Assembly (NCBI GenBank): GCA_047967505.1
Contig: CM106538.1
Reading direction: 5' to 3' (one strand)
Source of the DNA: Dipteris shenzhenensis
Taxonomy: Eukaryota > Polypodiophyta > Polypodiopsida > Gleicheniales
DNA length: 64,000 bases
The notes below the pieces were generated by a model. That model saw only the letters and a list, made by a program, of their open reading frames with translations, was not told the DNA's origin and searched no databases. Position numbers and translations under genes: made by a program. Shown in pieces: positions 33,669 to 45,760 of the stretch (the stretch's first letter is position 1; the number at the start of each line of letters is the position of its first letter).

Positions 33669-34640
33669 TCAAGAGAAGAGGGTAGAGGCTCTGGTATATG
33701 TACGGGAGGAAGGGAGGCGAGGTCGCACGGGAGAAATGAATGGGGAGTAGGAATTTATAGGATTAATACGGACTGTGAAGGTGGCTAATCGCAAAGAGCA
33801 GGAGTAGCACGTATTGACTAGGAGTAGCAAGCAAGGCGTACAATCGCATGAGTAGTAAGCAAGGCATACAATCGCAGGAGCAGCGAGGAGTGGGATTGGA
33901 CTAGGAGTAAAGCTTAGTCAGTGGGTTAAGAGGTCTAGGCATTTTATAGGCACATTAGTCGGGTAATTGGGTACATTAGTTGGGTAGTCGGGTAGATATG
34001 CGCTAGTGTAGTTAGGTGTAAAAATAGCTATTCTCGGAAGGTGAGAAGGTAGGCGGTTTTAGGGGGGGGGGGGTTTAATAATTATTATAGGGACGCAGGC
34101 TGAAACAACCTTTAAGCTAAGTGCTATTAGGAAAAAATGCCGTAGGTTGGGAGGGGGGGTGGGTTTTTGGAATTTTCTCATCTATAGTAATTAATTAAGA
34201 GTAAAGGGTAGTTAAATAGAGACACGATTCTTAATTGATTAAAAATAATATAGGAAAAACTTAATAAGGGGGTTTAATTAGGAAACGTATATATATAAAT
34301 AAATAAATAAGGGGGGGTTTAAAGAAGGAAAAAGGGGGTTTTTAATTAAATAAAACTTAAAAAAAGGGGGGGTCTCATTAGAAAAGAGGAAAAATTAAAA
34401 GAAAGATAATTTAAGAAAAGATAACTATTTATATGCAAACATCGGAAGAAGAAAGGGGGTTTTTTATAGGAAATATGTTTAAAGGGGGTTAAAAGAAACC
34501 AAGATTTTTAACAAAAAAGGAACTTGATAATTCTCAAAATAATTATGTTTATCATCATAATTATGAAAGGGACGTAGTGGGTTTTTTTCAAAGGAGGTAC
34601 AATGCAAAATTAGGAGGGTTATTTTCAAAAAAAGGGAAGT
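33669..34640 (-). repeat. Alpha repeat, copy 2
   Basis: 972 bp from TCAAGAGAAGAGGGTAGAGG to TTTCAAAAAAAGGGAAGT, then microsatellite. Near-identical in order to copies 3 and 4; contains G-runs such as GGGGGGGGGTTTAATAAT and AT-rich runs. Confidence 0.85.
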
Positions 34641-34838
34641 AAGTAGGTGTGTGTATATGTGTGTGTGTATGTGACTCTGTGTGTGTGTGTGTGAATGTGA
34701 GACAGAGAGAGAGAGAGAGTGTGTGTATGTACATACGTGCGTGTGTTTGTGTATGTGTGTGTGTGTGTGCTTGTCTGTGTGACAGAGACAGAGAATGAGA
34801 GATAGAGAGATGTATGTGTGTGGTGTGTGTGTGTGCAT

Positions 34839-34913
<75 letters not shown>

Positions 34914-35057
34914 GTAGATAGTGCATCTGTGTGTGTGTGTTAGAGAGAGAGAGAGAGAGAGAGAAAAGGGACACACACACACACACACACACAGAGTGTG
35001 TGTGTGTGAGAGAGAGAAAGAGACAGAGAGAAAGAGAGATAAAGAGAGAAGTAGAGA
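34641..35057. repeat. GT/GA microsatellite next to alpha copy 2
   Basis: (GT)n with ATGT interruptions alternating with (GA)n, running into the assembly gap. Same composition and order as the start of the large array at 41253. Confidence 0.95.
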
Positions 35058-35157
35058 NNNNNNNNNNNNNNNNNNNNNNNNNNNNNNNNNNNNNNNNNNN
35101 NNNNNNNNNNNNNNNNNNNNNNNNNNNNNNNNNNNNNNNNNNNNNNNNNNNNNNNNN
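35058..35157. other. Assembly gap (100 N)
   Basis: Exactly 100 N, the usual placeholder for unknown length. It separates microsatellite from the interior of a MITE, so at least the left part of that MITE and more microsatellite are missing. Confidence 0.98.
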
Positions 35158-35301
35158 TTTTCTATACAAATCTGTAAATTTTTTCCAAAACTATTTAAAT
35201 AGTTCCTTATGTATATTTATTTCTGTAAATTTTAGGAATAAAAAAATATCCTTCTTTTGAACTCACGTGATAGGGTTACATATGATGAGTGACCCCCCGA
35301 G
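35158..35301. mobile_element. MITE copy 2, right part only
   Basis: Matches the right part of the MITE at 38691-38937 (TTTTCTATACAAATCTGTAAA to GTGACCCCCCGAG, with six C instead of seven). The left part is inside the gap. Confidence 0.88.
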
Positions 35302-35303
35302 TA

Positions 35304-36243
35304 TCAAGAGAAGAGGGTAGAGGCTCTGCTATACGTATGGGAGGGAGGGAGGCGAGGTCACATGGGCGAAATGAATGGGGAGTAGGAGTATAGAGGATTA
35401 ATACAGACTATAAAGGTGGCTAATCGCAGAGAGCAAGAGTAGCGCGTATTGACTAGGAGCAGCGAGCAAGGCATACAATCACATGAGTAGTAAGCAAGGC
35501 ATACAATCGGAGGAGCATCGAGCAGTGGGATTGGACTAGGAGTAAGCTTAGTCAGTGGATTAAGAGGAGGGTAGTCTAGGCATTTTATAGGCACATTAGT
35601 CAGGTAATTGGGTACATTAGTGAGGTAGTCAGGTAGATATGCACTAGTGTAGTTAGGTGTAAAAACAGCTATTCTCAGAAGGCGGGAAGGTAGGCGATTT
35701 TTAGGGGAGGGGGGGTTTAATAATTATTATAGAGAGGTGGGCCGAAACAACCTTTAAGCTAAGTGCTATTAGAAAAAAATGCAGTAGGTTGGGAGGGGGG
35801 GTGTGGGTAGGGTAGTTAAATGGAGACACGATTCTTAATTAATTAAAAATAATATAGGAAAAACTTAATAAGGGGGTTTAATTAGGAAACGTATATATAT
35901 AAATAAATAAATAAGGGGGGGTTTAAAGAAGAAAAAAAGGGGTTTTTTTAATTAAATAAAAGTTAAAAAAGGGGGGCTCTAACTAGAAAAGAGGAAAAAT
36001 TAAAAGAAAGATAATTTAGGAAAAGATAACTATTTTTATGCAAACATCGGAAGAAGAAAGGGTTTTTTTAAGAAAATATATTTAAAGGGGGTTTTAAAGA
36101 AACCAAGATTTTTAACAAAAAATGAACTTGATAATTCTCAAAATAATTATGTTTATCATCATAAATATGAAAGGGACGTAGTGGGATTTTTTCAAAGGAG
36201 GTACAAAGCAAACTTAGGAGGGCTATTTTCAAAAAAAGGGAAG
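35304..36243 (-). repeat. Alpha repeat, copy 3
   Basis: 940 bp, starts TCAAGAGAAGAGGGTAGAGG two bases after the truncated MITE and ends AAAAAAAGGGAAGT before (GT)8. Confidence 0.87.
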
Positions 36244-36260
36244 TGTGTGTGTGTGTGTGT
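36244..36260. repeat. Short (GT)n tract
   Basis: About eight GT units at the position where alpha copies 2 and 4 carry long GT/GA microsatellites. Confidence 0.9.
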
Positions 36261-36320
36261 ACCCACCTTGACCCGGAGGGAAACCATGTGATAGGGGCAG
36301 AACACCCATCATATGGTATC

Positions 36321-38685
36321 CTACCCCCCACCAAGAAGTGTTAGTAGGGAAGAAGTATTGATACAACAACCAGGAAATTGATTCTTTGATATAAATTGAA
36401 TAATTAGTTTTTCAATCTTGCGTTGGAGAAATCCATTGTCGCTAAATAGTTTTATGAGTTTAGTCAAATCCAACCAGGCCATCTCATGGTTAGATGCAAC
36501 ATATATGATGGGGACAAACATACTTTGTAGGCACTTGTGCTTCGGTCTATTGCTATGTAGATGAATGAAGGATACGTTAGGGACCGGTAGTTTCTCTTTA
36601 TTCCATGCAATTGATGATACATAATTTCCAATAAAAGGTTTTTGTAATACAAATGTATTATTGAGAAAAGTAGTGTCGAGAGTAGCAGACCCAATGAAAT
36701 TTGAAGTAGGTTTTAAAAAAATGATGTTAAGAGGATAAACCCACCATGGGTTATTGCGTGTCCTTTCTTGAGATGATCAAGGCACTTCACTATACTCTTA
36801 TTATTGCAAAAGTTAAGATCATCTATGTACCTAAAAGAGTATAGAAAGTCTTCTGCTATATCCCATAATTTGAGGCCCATAAGTCTTTTTATAAAAGCAA
36901 TCTAGAATTTGAGAAGATATAAATTACACCATCAAGGTGAACATAAATATCCCATGGGTATCCCAATAACTTGTTTAGCTATGTTATCATCTATTTTTAT
37001 AAATGCATTAGTTAACACATATAGATTAAGCTCTAGAAATTTTTCAAATGAAACCATGGGTTTTTTAATCTTAGTAAGCCCTAACTTCTGATTATGTGTT
37101 TTAAAACGTGAATAACCTTTTTTACGAAGTAGGTCTAAGCGAAATTTCAAGGAAGACATCAAACTATCTTCCCTGTATGTGGAATGGCTTCATAGCAAGT
37201 AGTAATATCAAAGGTGTGCATCGAAAAAATGGATGAAGGGAGAGATTAATCAATAAGTCAGAAGAACTATTGATCATCCAAAAGGTATTAATCTTCTTAC
37301 GACAGAATTTCCATCAATCACTATGTATGTCGGCAACCACTTCTTTTAGTCCATCAATCATGCTCGTAAGACTAGAATTAATAACCACAGTAATATGTGA
37401 AAAAACACATGCATGAGCATTAGTAATCCATCAAATTTTCTTTTTGTGACATTTATAGTTACACATAAGATATGGTAAAGTAAGAACATCTGTCACCCCT
37501 AATTCAAACGATTTTAGTCTTTCTTTAATACACGTAGCAATGTTAACCTCATCCCAACAAGTTGTTTCAAATTCTGTCCCAGATATCCTGCCAATAGCTA
37601 GTAGTTGGCATAATCTTTTGCATATGAACGTAGATGTTTGTCATGATTTATCCAATCCTACTATAAACAAATGTGTGGTAAGGTACTGGACTTCATCCAT
37701 TATACGTTCATCTTTATACCATGTTGTGCAGCATTCCAATTCAGACATTGTTTATCAATAACTTTAAGACATCTTATCTTTATGATGGGTGCTAGGTATG
37801 ATATTTAATATTTTGCATAACTCACCCCAAGCTCTAAATAATCTTCAATCGCAATTGGACTAGTCAAAGGTTTGGAGACAAAATAAGGGGAGGGTAAAAT
37901 TGAGGTCAACTGAGAGGAAATGTTTGCCTTGCCAAATAGATATCTTGCATCGGTCAATTGCTTCAAAAGATAGACTACATAAAGTAATAAGGGAATTGAG
38001 GGTGAAGGGAGCCCAGTGGTTTATAGTCTCAAAGGCCCAGAGTTTGTGAATGAGACCACTAGAATCCAACTCAAGTTGTCTAGGGGGAAGAAGAGGAATG
38101 AAGGAAGAAAACTTTGAAAGAGGGTTGTCAGAAGAATTTTCAGAGAGGCTTGCTAAGGCTTCTTTCTCAATTGGATCAAGTCCATCAACATCAACCACAG
38201 GATTCAAGGGAATACAGGCAATTTGTGCAGGTAAGGGAATCAAGGGTAACTTATTTACCAGTAAGAGTTTGTTCACAATGGCTGGGAGGGCCTTGTGGTA
38301 GAACTCTAAATCTTGCTCATCAGAAGTGTTGACGTCGATGAGCCACTGAAGAAATGAATCAAAGGCTACATTGGCGGTGTACGGATCCTTTCGGAAAGTT
38401 TTGAGTAATTGTAGCCAGTCATTAATAAAAGCAATACCAATAGCAGAAGGAGTGTCCTTTCTCTTTGCTTCTTCCTCAAATTTGATCAACTTCTGATGAA
38501 ATCCACTATTTGGAAAACATGCAAGTATAGTCTGAATGCCTTGGGCCGGAGGGGAACAAATGTCATCTTTGAATCCAAGCCTCAATAAGAAATCATTCCA
38601 GCAATCCTGTACATATGCAAAAAAGTTTTGAGTTATGCAAAAACAATCATTCTTGCCTAACTCCACAAATGTTTTAATGAGCAAC
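36321..38685 (-). pseudogene. Reverse transcriptase, right copy, with C-terminal part
   Basis: 38685-37860 is a single frame of about 274 residues covering the N-terminal region (GKNDCFCITQNFF, NDWLQLLKTFRKD, DVDGLDPIEKEALASL), longer and better kept than in the left copy. The fingers and palm (37800-36745) contain frameshifts and stops: a TGA shared with the left copy at 37316-37314, and private stops just after GIPMGYLCSP and in the following helix. The YIDD motif is still encoded near 36820-36835. The block 36694-36321 in another frame (NFIGSATL; FVPIIYVASNHEMAWLDL; KNQFPGCCIN) is the probable thumb/C-terminal part missing from the left copy. Dead gene; same RT class uncertainty. Confidence 0.72.
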
Positions 38686-38690
38686 GTGGC
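38683..38690. repeat. Target-site duplication of the MITE, left
   Basis: AACGTGGC, repeated at 38938-38945; only one copy exists at the empty site in the left element near 32310. Coordinates may be off by one. Confidence 0.9.
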
Positions 38691-38937
38691 CTCGGGGGGG
38701 TCACTATGTATAAACCCTCTATATCACCTGCGTTCAAGGCCTATATTTAAAGTCCCTTATCTGTAAAAAATTTCATTAATAAAATGTACCCCTTTTCTAT
38801 ACAAATCTGTAAATTTTTTCCAAAACTATTTTAAATAGTCCCTTATGTATATTTATTTCTGTAAATTTTAGAAATAAAAAAAATCCTTCTGTTGAACTCA
38901 CGTGATAGGGTTACATATGATGAGTGACCCCCCCGAG
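38691..38937. mobile_element. 247-bp MITE with 15-bp inverted ends
   Basis: Left end CTCGGGGGGGTCACT, right end AGTGACCCCCCCGAG, perfect inverted repeats. The 8-bp flanking duplication AACGTGGC and the empty site in the homologous left element prove insertion. Interior AT-rich, no coding capacity. An 8-bp duplication points to a hAT-like (or P-like) transposase supplied elsewhere. Confidence 0.92.
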
Positions 38938-38945
38938 AACGTGGC
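38938..38945. repeat. Target-site duplication of the MITE, right
   Basis: AACGTGGC directly after the right inverted repeat. Confidence 0.92.
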
Positions 38946-40289
38946 ACATGGCATAGAAAATGTGGTAGTCCAATCAAGGATTACCTACATAACCCATGGT
39001 TAACTTGGCCAAAGGTTAACTGTGTTAACAGATTCGGGTATGTGTAAAAAAAAGAAACCTCTAAACAACACGGCACACGATGCTCAGAAAAAGGTGGAAA
39101 AATCTTTATTTTCAAAAATATTTGACTTATGGATACTAATAAATACAAAGTGTCGAATCCATCCGGTAATCTCCACTTTGAGGTTAGGGTCCACTTACCT
39201 GCTGCTGCCACCATCCAGACAAAACAATGTGTTAGGGCATCATATTTTCATTGAGGGAAAATAGGTAATGTCTGTAAACCCCAGCTTGCTATCACTTATA
39301 CCAAAGATCAAGATACCTACCATGATTATGAAATGAAAACATATTATCAACAAATTATAATGTATAAGAAGGGGGATCCTGCATCTTTACACCAGATGAT
39401 TAGCTTCCTCTCTTTAGAAGGAGGAACAGGGGGGCCATCTCATCATATTACTAAAACATATTTAATAAAAAATGATATGAAAAAGAATATCTCAGATACT
39501 AGGAGGAACATATATCTAATATATGAAAAATAGATTAAGCAAAGATATGATTGCATTAGTAAATAGTATAATTTAAGATACTCGGCCAAAATCAATCTTT
39601 GAAAAAATTTCCTATGGTACTTTGAATAAATCCTTTCATAGGCCCTAAAACGAAATAGAAAAGATTAAATTGAAAAGAAGAATCTCTAATGCTAACAATA
39701 ATTAAGTAACGTAAACTGGGCTAAAGTGTATGGTAATTATTGTTACTATGGTCTATTGAGCCATGGGGTGTACTCCAAGGCCACTATGTCCATGAAAACA
39801 AAATTTTTCCATAGAAACGAGGTAAAGAATAAGGCGTAACCACGATATTTTAATCACTAAGCTCAGGTCTATAGTTTTTAATATTTCAAACGAATGAAAA
39901 TTATCTATCTTAAGAGAACTATTAACTTCAAAAAAAAATAACAAGTTGGAGAAAAGAAAAGAAACAAGAGAGGGGGGTAAAGGCTTTTTTTCCGAGGTAT
40001 AGAGGGGGGAATGAAATTAAAGAATGGGATAGGGGGGGAGGGGGGGTAAGCACTGCCGGTGGACTAGGGAGAAAAGGGTGGAAGAGGAGAGGGGGTAATA
40101 TGTAAGCATAACCAAAAAATTAGAAGGTGGTCAAAGCAATAGTTAAAAGGATGCCTGAGTATCCATGTGGCTCGATAGTTGAGGCATATTCGTAATCAAT
40201 GGGCAATCTTAGTCAATCGAGAGTCGTGAGTAGTGGATTGCAGTGGGAATTCATGGGCCACGAGCAGTCGTAGGCCACTCGTGGTTATG
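38946..40289 (-). repeat. Gamma region, right copy
   Basis: Homologous to 32330-33668, with small indels. Confidence 0.72.
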
Positions 40290-41252
40290 TCAAGAGAAGA
40301 GGGTAGAGGCTCTGGTATCTGTACGGGAGGAAGGGAGGCGAGGTCACACGGGAGAAATGAATGGGGAGTAGGAATATAGAGGATTAATACGGACTGTGAA
40401 GGTGGCTAATCGCAAAGAGCAGGAGCAGCACGTATTGACTAGGAGTAGCGAGCAAGGCGTACAATTGCATGAGTAGTAAGCAAGGCATACAATCGCAGGA
40501 GCAACGAGCAGTGGGTTTGGAAGCTTAGTTAGTGGGTTAACAGGTCTAGGCATTTTATAGGCACATTAGTCGGGTAAATTGGGTACATTAGTTGGGTAGT
40601 CGGGTAGATATGCGCTACTGTACTTAGGTGTAAAAATAGCTATAATCGGAAGGCGAGAAGGTAGGCGGTTTTAGGGGAGGGGGGGTTTAATTATTAATAG
40701 AGACATGGGCCGAAACAACCTTTAAGCTAAGTGCTATTAGGAAAAAATGCGGTAGGTTGGGAGGGGGGTGTGGGTTTTTGGAATTTTCTCATCTATAGTA
40801 ATTAATTAAGAGTAAAGGGTAGTTAAATAGAGACACGAATCTTAATTGATTTAAAAATACTATAGGAAAAACTTAATAAGGGGATTTAATTAGGAAAGGT
40901 ATATATATAAATAAATAAATAAGGGGGGGTTTAAAGAAGGAAAAAGGGGTTTTTTTAATAAATAAAACTTAAAAAAGGGGGGGTCTCATTAGAAAAGAGG
41001 AAAAATTAAAAGAAAGATAATTTAAGAAAAGATAACTATTTATATGCAAACATCGGAAGAAGAAAGGGGGTTTTTTTATAGGAAATATGTTTAAAGGGGG
41101 TTAAAAGAAACCAAGATTTTTAACAAAAAAGGAACTTGATAATTCTCAAAATAATTATGTTTATCATCATAATTATGAAAGGGACGTAGTGGGTTTTTTT
41201 CAAAGGAGGTACAAGGCAAAATTAGGAGGGTTATTTTCAAAAAAAGGGAAGT
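40290..41252 (-). repeat. Alpha repeat, copy 4
   Basis: 963 bp, TCAAGAGAAGAGGGTAGAGG to AAAAAGGGAAGTAA, then GT/GA microsatellite exactly as after copy 2. Confidence 0.87.
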
Positions 41253-41278
41253 AAGTGTGTGTGTGTGTGTGTGTGACT

Positions 41279-41315
<37 letters not shown>

Positions 41316-41469
41316 TGAGAGAGAGAGAGAGAGAGTGTGTGTGTGCATACATGCATGTGTTTGTGTATGTGTGTGTGTCTGTGTGCTTGTGTGTGTGACA
41401 GAGACAGAGAGAGAGAGATACAGAGATGTATGTGTGTGGTGTGTGTGTGCATGTGTATGTGTGTGCCTA

Positions 41470-41506
<37 letters not shown>

Positions 41507-41716
41507 GGTAGACAGTGCATGTGTGTGTGTGTTTGTTAGAGAGAGAGAGAGAGAGAGACAGAGAGAGTGTGTGTGTGTGAGAGAGAGAAAGAGATAGAGT
41601 GAGAGAGATAAAGAGAGAAGTAGAGAGTACGTGTATGTGTGTGCGCGTGTTAGAGAGATAGAGAGAGACAGAGAGACACAGAGAGAGAAAGAGAATTTTG
41701 TGTGTGTGTGTGTGTT

Positions 41717-41829
<113 letters not shown>

Positions 41830-41849
41830 TAGAGATAGAGAGAGAGAGC

Positions 41850-41895
<46 letters not shown>

Positions 41896-41911
41896 TACAG
41901 AGAGAGGAAAG

Positions 41912-41978
<67 letters not shown>

Positions 41979-41983
41979 CGTAG

Positions 41984-42034
<51 letters not shown>

Positions 42035-42041
42035 TCAAAGA

Positions 42042-42107
<66 letters not shown>

Positions 42108-42108
<1 letters not shown>

Positions 42109-42176
42109 CATAAATGTAGATATGAGCAACGAGTTTTAGCTATTTGTTGATGTCTTTCACTTACTGTGAAGACTAG

Positions 42177-42180
<4 letters not shown>
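42108..42180. repeat. Type-II island in the microsatellite, copy 1
   Basis: ACATAAATGTAGATATGAGC... GTTTTAGCTATTTGTTGATG, about 72 bp; second copy at 44051-44120. Followed about 50 bp later by a type-I island in both cases. Confidence 0.88.
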
Positions 42181-42214
<34 letters not shown>

Positions 42215-42231
42215 GAGATAGAGAGATAGAG

Positions 42232-42280
42232 AAATTGGTCAGCACATGGGGAATGACAAACCCTCGCAGGCAAGCCAATA
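42232..42280. repeat. Type-I island, copy 1 of 6
   Basis: Consensus AAATTGGGCAGCACGTGGGG then AAYGACAAAGCCTCGCAGA and GGGCYAGTAGAGAG. Further copies at 42648-42696, 44159-44208, 44530-44580, 45035-45083 and 45673-45720. Confidence 0.88.
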
Positions 42281-42332
42281 GAGAGAGAAGACAGCACACA
42301 CAGACACACAGAGAGAGAGAGAGAGAGAAATT

Positions 42333-42466
<134 letters not shown>

Positions 42467-42492
42467 AGAGAGAGTGTGTGTGAGAGAGAGTT

Positions 42493-42562
<70 letters not shown>

Positions 42563-43089
42563 CAAAGAGAGAGGAGAGAGGGATACAGAGAGAGGGAAGG
42601 AGAGAGAGAGAGAATACAGAGAGAGGAAAGGAGAGAGAGAGAGAGAGAAATTGGGTAGCACGTGGGGAACGACAAAGCCTCGTAGAGGGGCTAGTAGAGA
42701 GAGAGAGAGAGGGAGTGAGGGAGAGAGAGAGAAGTAGAGAGTATGTGTGCGTTTGTTAGAGAGAGAGAGAGAGAGAGTGTAGAGAGTATGTGTGTGTGTG
42801 TTAGAGAGAGAGAGAGGGAGATAGAGAGAGAGAGTGTATGTGTGTGGATGAGTGCGTGTGTTTGTGTATGTGTGTGTGTGTGTGTTTGTGTGTGTGACAG
42901 AGACAGAGACAGAGAGATAGAGAGATGTATGCATGTGGTGTGTGTATGCGTGTTTATGTGTGTGCCTCTGTGTGTGTGAGAGAGAGAGAGAGAGACAGAT
43001 GTGTGTGTGTGCTAGAGAGAGAGAGAGAGACAGATAGAGAGAGAGAGAGAGAAAGGACACACAGAGAGTACATGTGTGTGTGTGTGTGT

Positions 43090-43126
<37 letters not shown>

Positions 43127-43285
43127 GACACACACACACACATAGAGAAAAGGGACACACACATAGAGAAAAGGGACACACAGAGAGAGAGAGAGACAGA
43201 GAGAGAGAGAGCATGTATGTGTGTGTGTGTGTTAGAGAGAGAGAGACAAATAGAGAGAGAGAGAAAAGGGATGCACATAGAGTAC

Positions 43286-43349
<64 letters not shown>

Positions 43350-43453
43350 GACACACACACACATAGAGAAAAGAAACACAGACATAGAGAAAAGGGACAC
43401 ACACACACACACACACATAGAGAAAAGGGACACACACACACACACACACACAC

Positions 43454-43512
<59 letters not shown>

Positions 43513-43582
43513 AGAAAGAAATAGAGAGTACGTGTGTGTGTGTTAGAGAGAGAGAGAGAGTTTGTGTGTGTGTGTGTGTTTA

Positions 43583-43659
<77 letters not shown>

Positions 43660-43674
43660 GTGTGTGTGTGTGTT

Positions 43675-43821
<147 letters not shown>

Positions 43822-43837
43822 TACAGAGAGAGGAAAG

Positions 43838-43875
<38 letters not shown>

Positions 43876-43883
43876 GAAGGAGC

Positions 43884-43923
<40 letters not shown>

Positions 43924-43955
43924 GCAGAGAGAGAGAGAGAGAAAGAGAGAGAGAG

Positions 43956-44046
<91 letters not shown>

Positions 44047-44050
44047 GAGA

Positions 44051-44120
44051 GATAAATGTAGAGATGAGCCATGAGTTTTAGCTATTTGTTGATGTCTCTC
44101 AATTACTCTAAAGAGTAGTG
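44051..44120. repeat. Type-II island, copy 2
   Basis: Same sequence as 42108-42180 with a few changes, 1943 bp further on. Confidence 0.88.
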
Positions 44121-44123
44121 GAG

Positions 44124-44159
<36 letters not shown>

Positions 44160-44279
44160 AATTGGGCAGCATGTGGGGAATGACAAACCCTCGCAGACAA
44201 GCCAGTAGAGAGAGAGAGACAAACACATAGACAGAGAGAGAGAGAGAGAGAGAGAGAAGGAGAGAGAGATTGAGCATGG

Positions 44280-44310
<31 letters not shown>

Positions 44311-44316
44311 GAAATT

Positions 44317-44347
<31 letters not shown>

Positions 44348-44349
44348 TT

Positions 44350-44419
<70 letters not shown>

Positions 44420-44462
44420 AATGAGAGAGAGAGGGATACAAAGAGAGGGAAGGGAGAGGGAA

Positions 44463-44498
<36 letters not shown>

Positions 44499-44588
44499 AG
44501 AGAGAGAGGAGAGAGAGAAAGAGATAGACAAATTGGGCAGCACATGGGGAACGACAAAGCGTCGCAGATGGGGCTAGTAGAGAGAGAG

Positions 44589-44626
<38 letters not shown>

Positions 44627-44633
44627 TGAGAGT

Positions 44634-44699
<66 letters not shown>

Positions 44700-44824
44700 G
44701 AGAGGGAGAGAGAGAGAAGGAGAGAGTATGTGTGCGTTTATTAGAGAGAGAGAGACACAGAGAGACGAGAGAGAGAAGAGAGAGAGTAGAGAGTAGAGAG
44801 TAGAGAGTGTGTGTGTATGTGTGT

Positions 44825-44922
<98 letters not shown>

Positions 44923-44997
44923 GGGAGGGAGGGAGGGATATAGAGAGAGGGAAGGAGAGAGAGAGAGAGAGAGAGATGGATAACAGAGAAAGGGAAG

Positions 44998-45028
<31 letters not shown>

Positions 45029-45100
45029 ATAGAGAAATTTGGCAGCACGTGGGGAATGACAAAGCCTTGCAGAGGGGCCAGTAGTGAGTGAGTGAGTGAG

Positions 45101-45150
<50 letters not shown>

Positions 45151-45236
45151 CACACAGAGAGACAAAAATTGAGAGTGAGAGAGAGAGAGAGAAGGAGAGA
45201 AAGAGAGAGAGAGAGAGAGAGAAGTAGAAAGAGAGA

Positions 45237-45280
<44 letters not shown>

Positions 45281-45406
45281 AGAGGGAAAGATTGTGTGTG
45301 CATGCACGGGCGTGCATGTGTGTGTGTGTGTCTCACAGAAAGGCCAGTAGAGAGAGAGGGGGAGCGAGCACGGTGGGGAGAGAGCCTATAGAAAGAGAGA
45401 GAGGAA

Positions 45407-45441
<35 letters not shown>

Positions 45442-45560
45442 TAGAGAGAACTAGAGAGGAGACAAAGAAAAAGAATGTGGCAGAAAATTGAGAGAGAGAG
45501 AGAGAGAGAATAAGAAGGAGGGAGACAAATTGAGAGAGAGAGAATGAGAAGGAGGGAGAC

Positions 45561-45636
<76 letters not shown>

Positions 45637-45760
45637 AGAAGACAGAGAGAGAGGGGGGCGAGAGAGAGAGAGAAATAGGGTGGCACGTAGGGAAGGATAG
45701 AGCCTTTTAGAGGGGCTGTAGAGAGAGAGATAGACATTGAGAGGGGGAAGTAGCGAGCTA

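Larger units (their letters stand above)
29757..34640 (-). mobile_element. Penelope-like/RVT-type RT element, left copy
   Basis: Order in window coordinates: alpha repeat (29757-30344, shortened), RT gene on minus strand (30335-32211), gamma region (32330-33668), second alpha repeat (33669-34640). The right copy (35304-41252) repeats the same order, so alpha behaves like a terminal direct repeat. I see no integrase, aspartic protease, GIY-YIG endonuclease or LTR-type primer-binding site. Direct terminal repeats and head-to-tail copies are typical of Penelope-like elements; the assignment rests on that and the RT motifs, not on a phylogeny. Confidence 0.6.
35304..41252 (-). mobile_element. Penelope-like/RVT-type RT element, right copy
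   Basis: Order: alpha (35304-36243), short GT tract, RT gene including its end (36321-38685), MITE insertion, gamma (38946-40289), alpha (40290-41252), followed by the 4.5-kb microsatellite. More complete than the left copy because the RT C-terminal part and the full first alpha are present. Internal similarity to the left copy is high; breaks are at different places. Confidence 0.6.
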
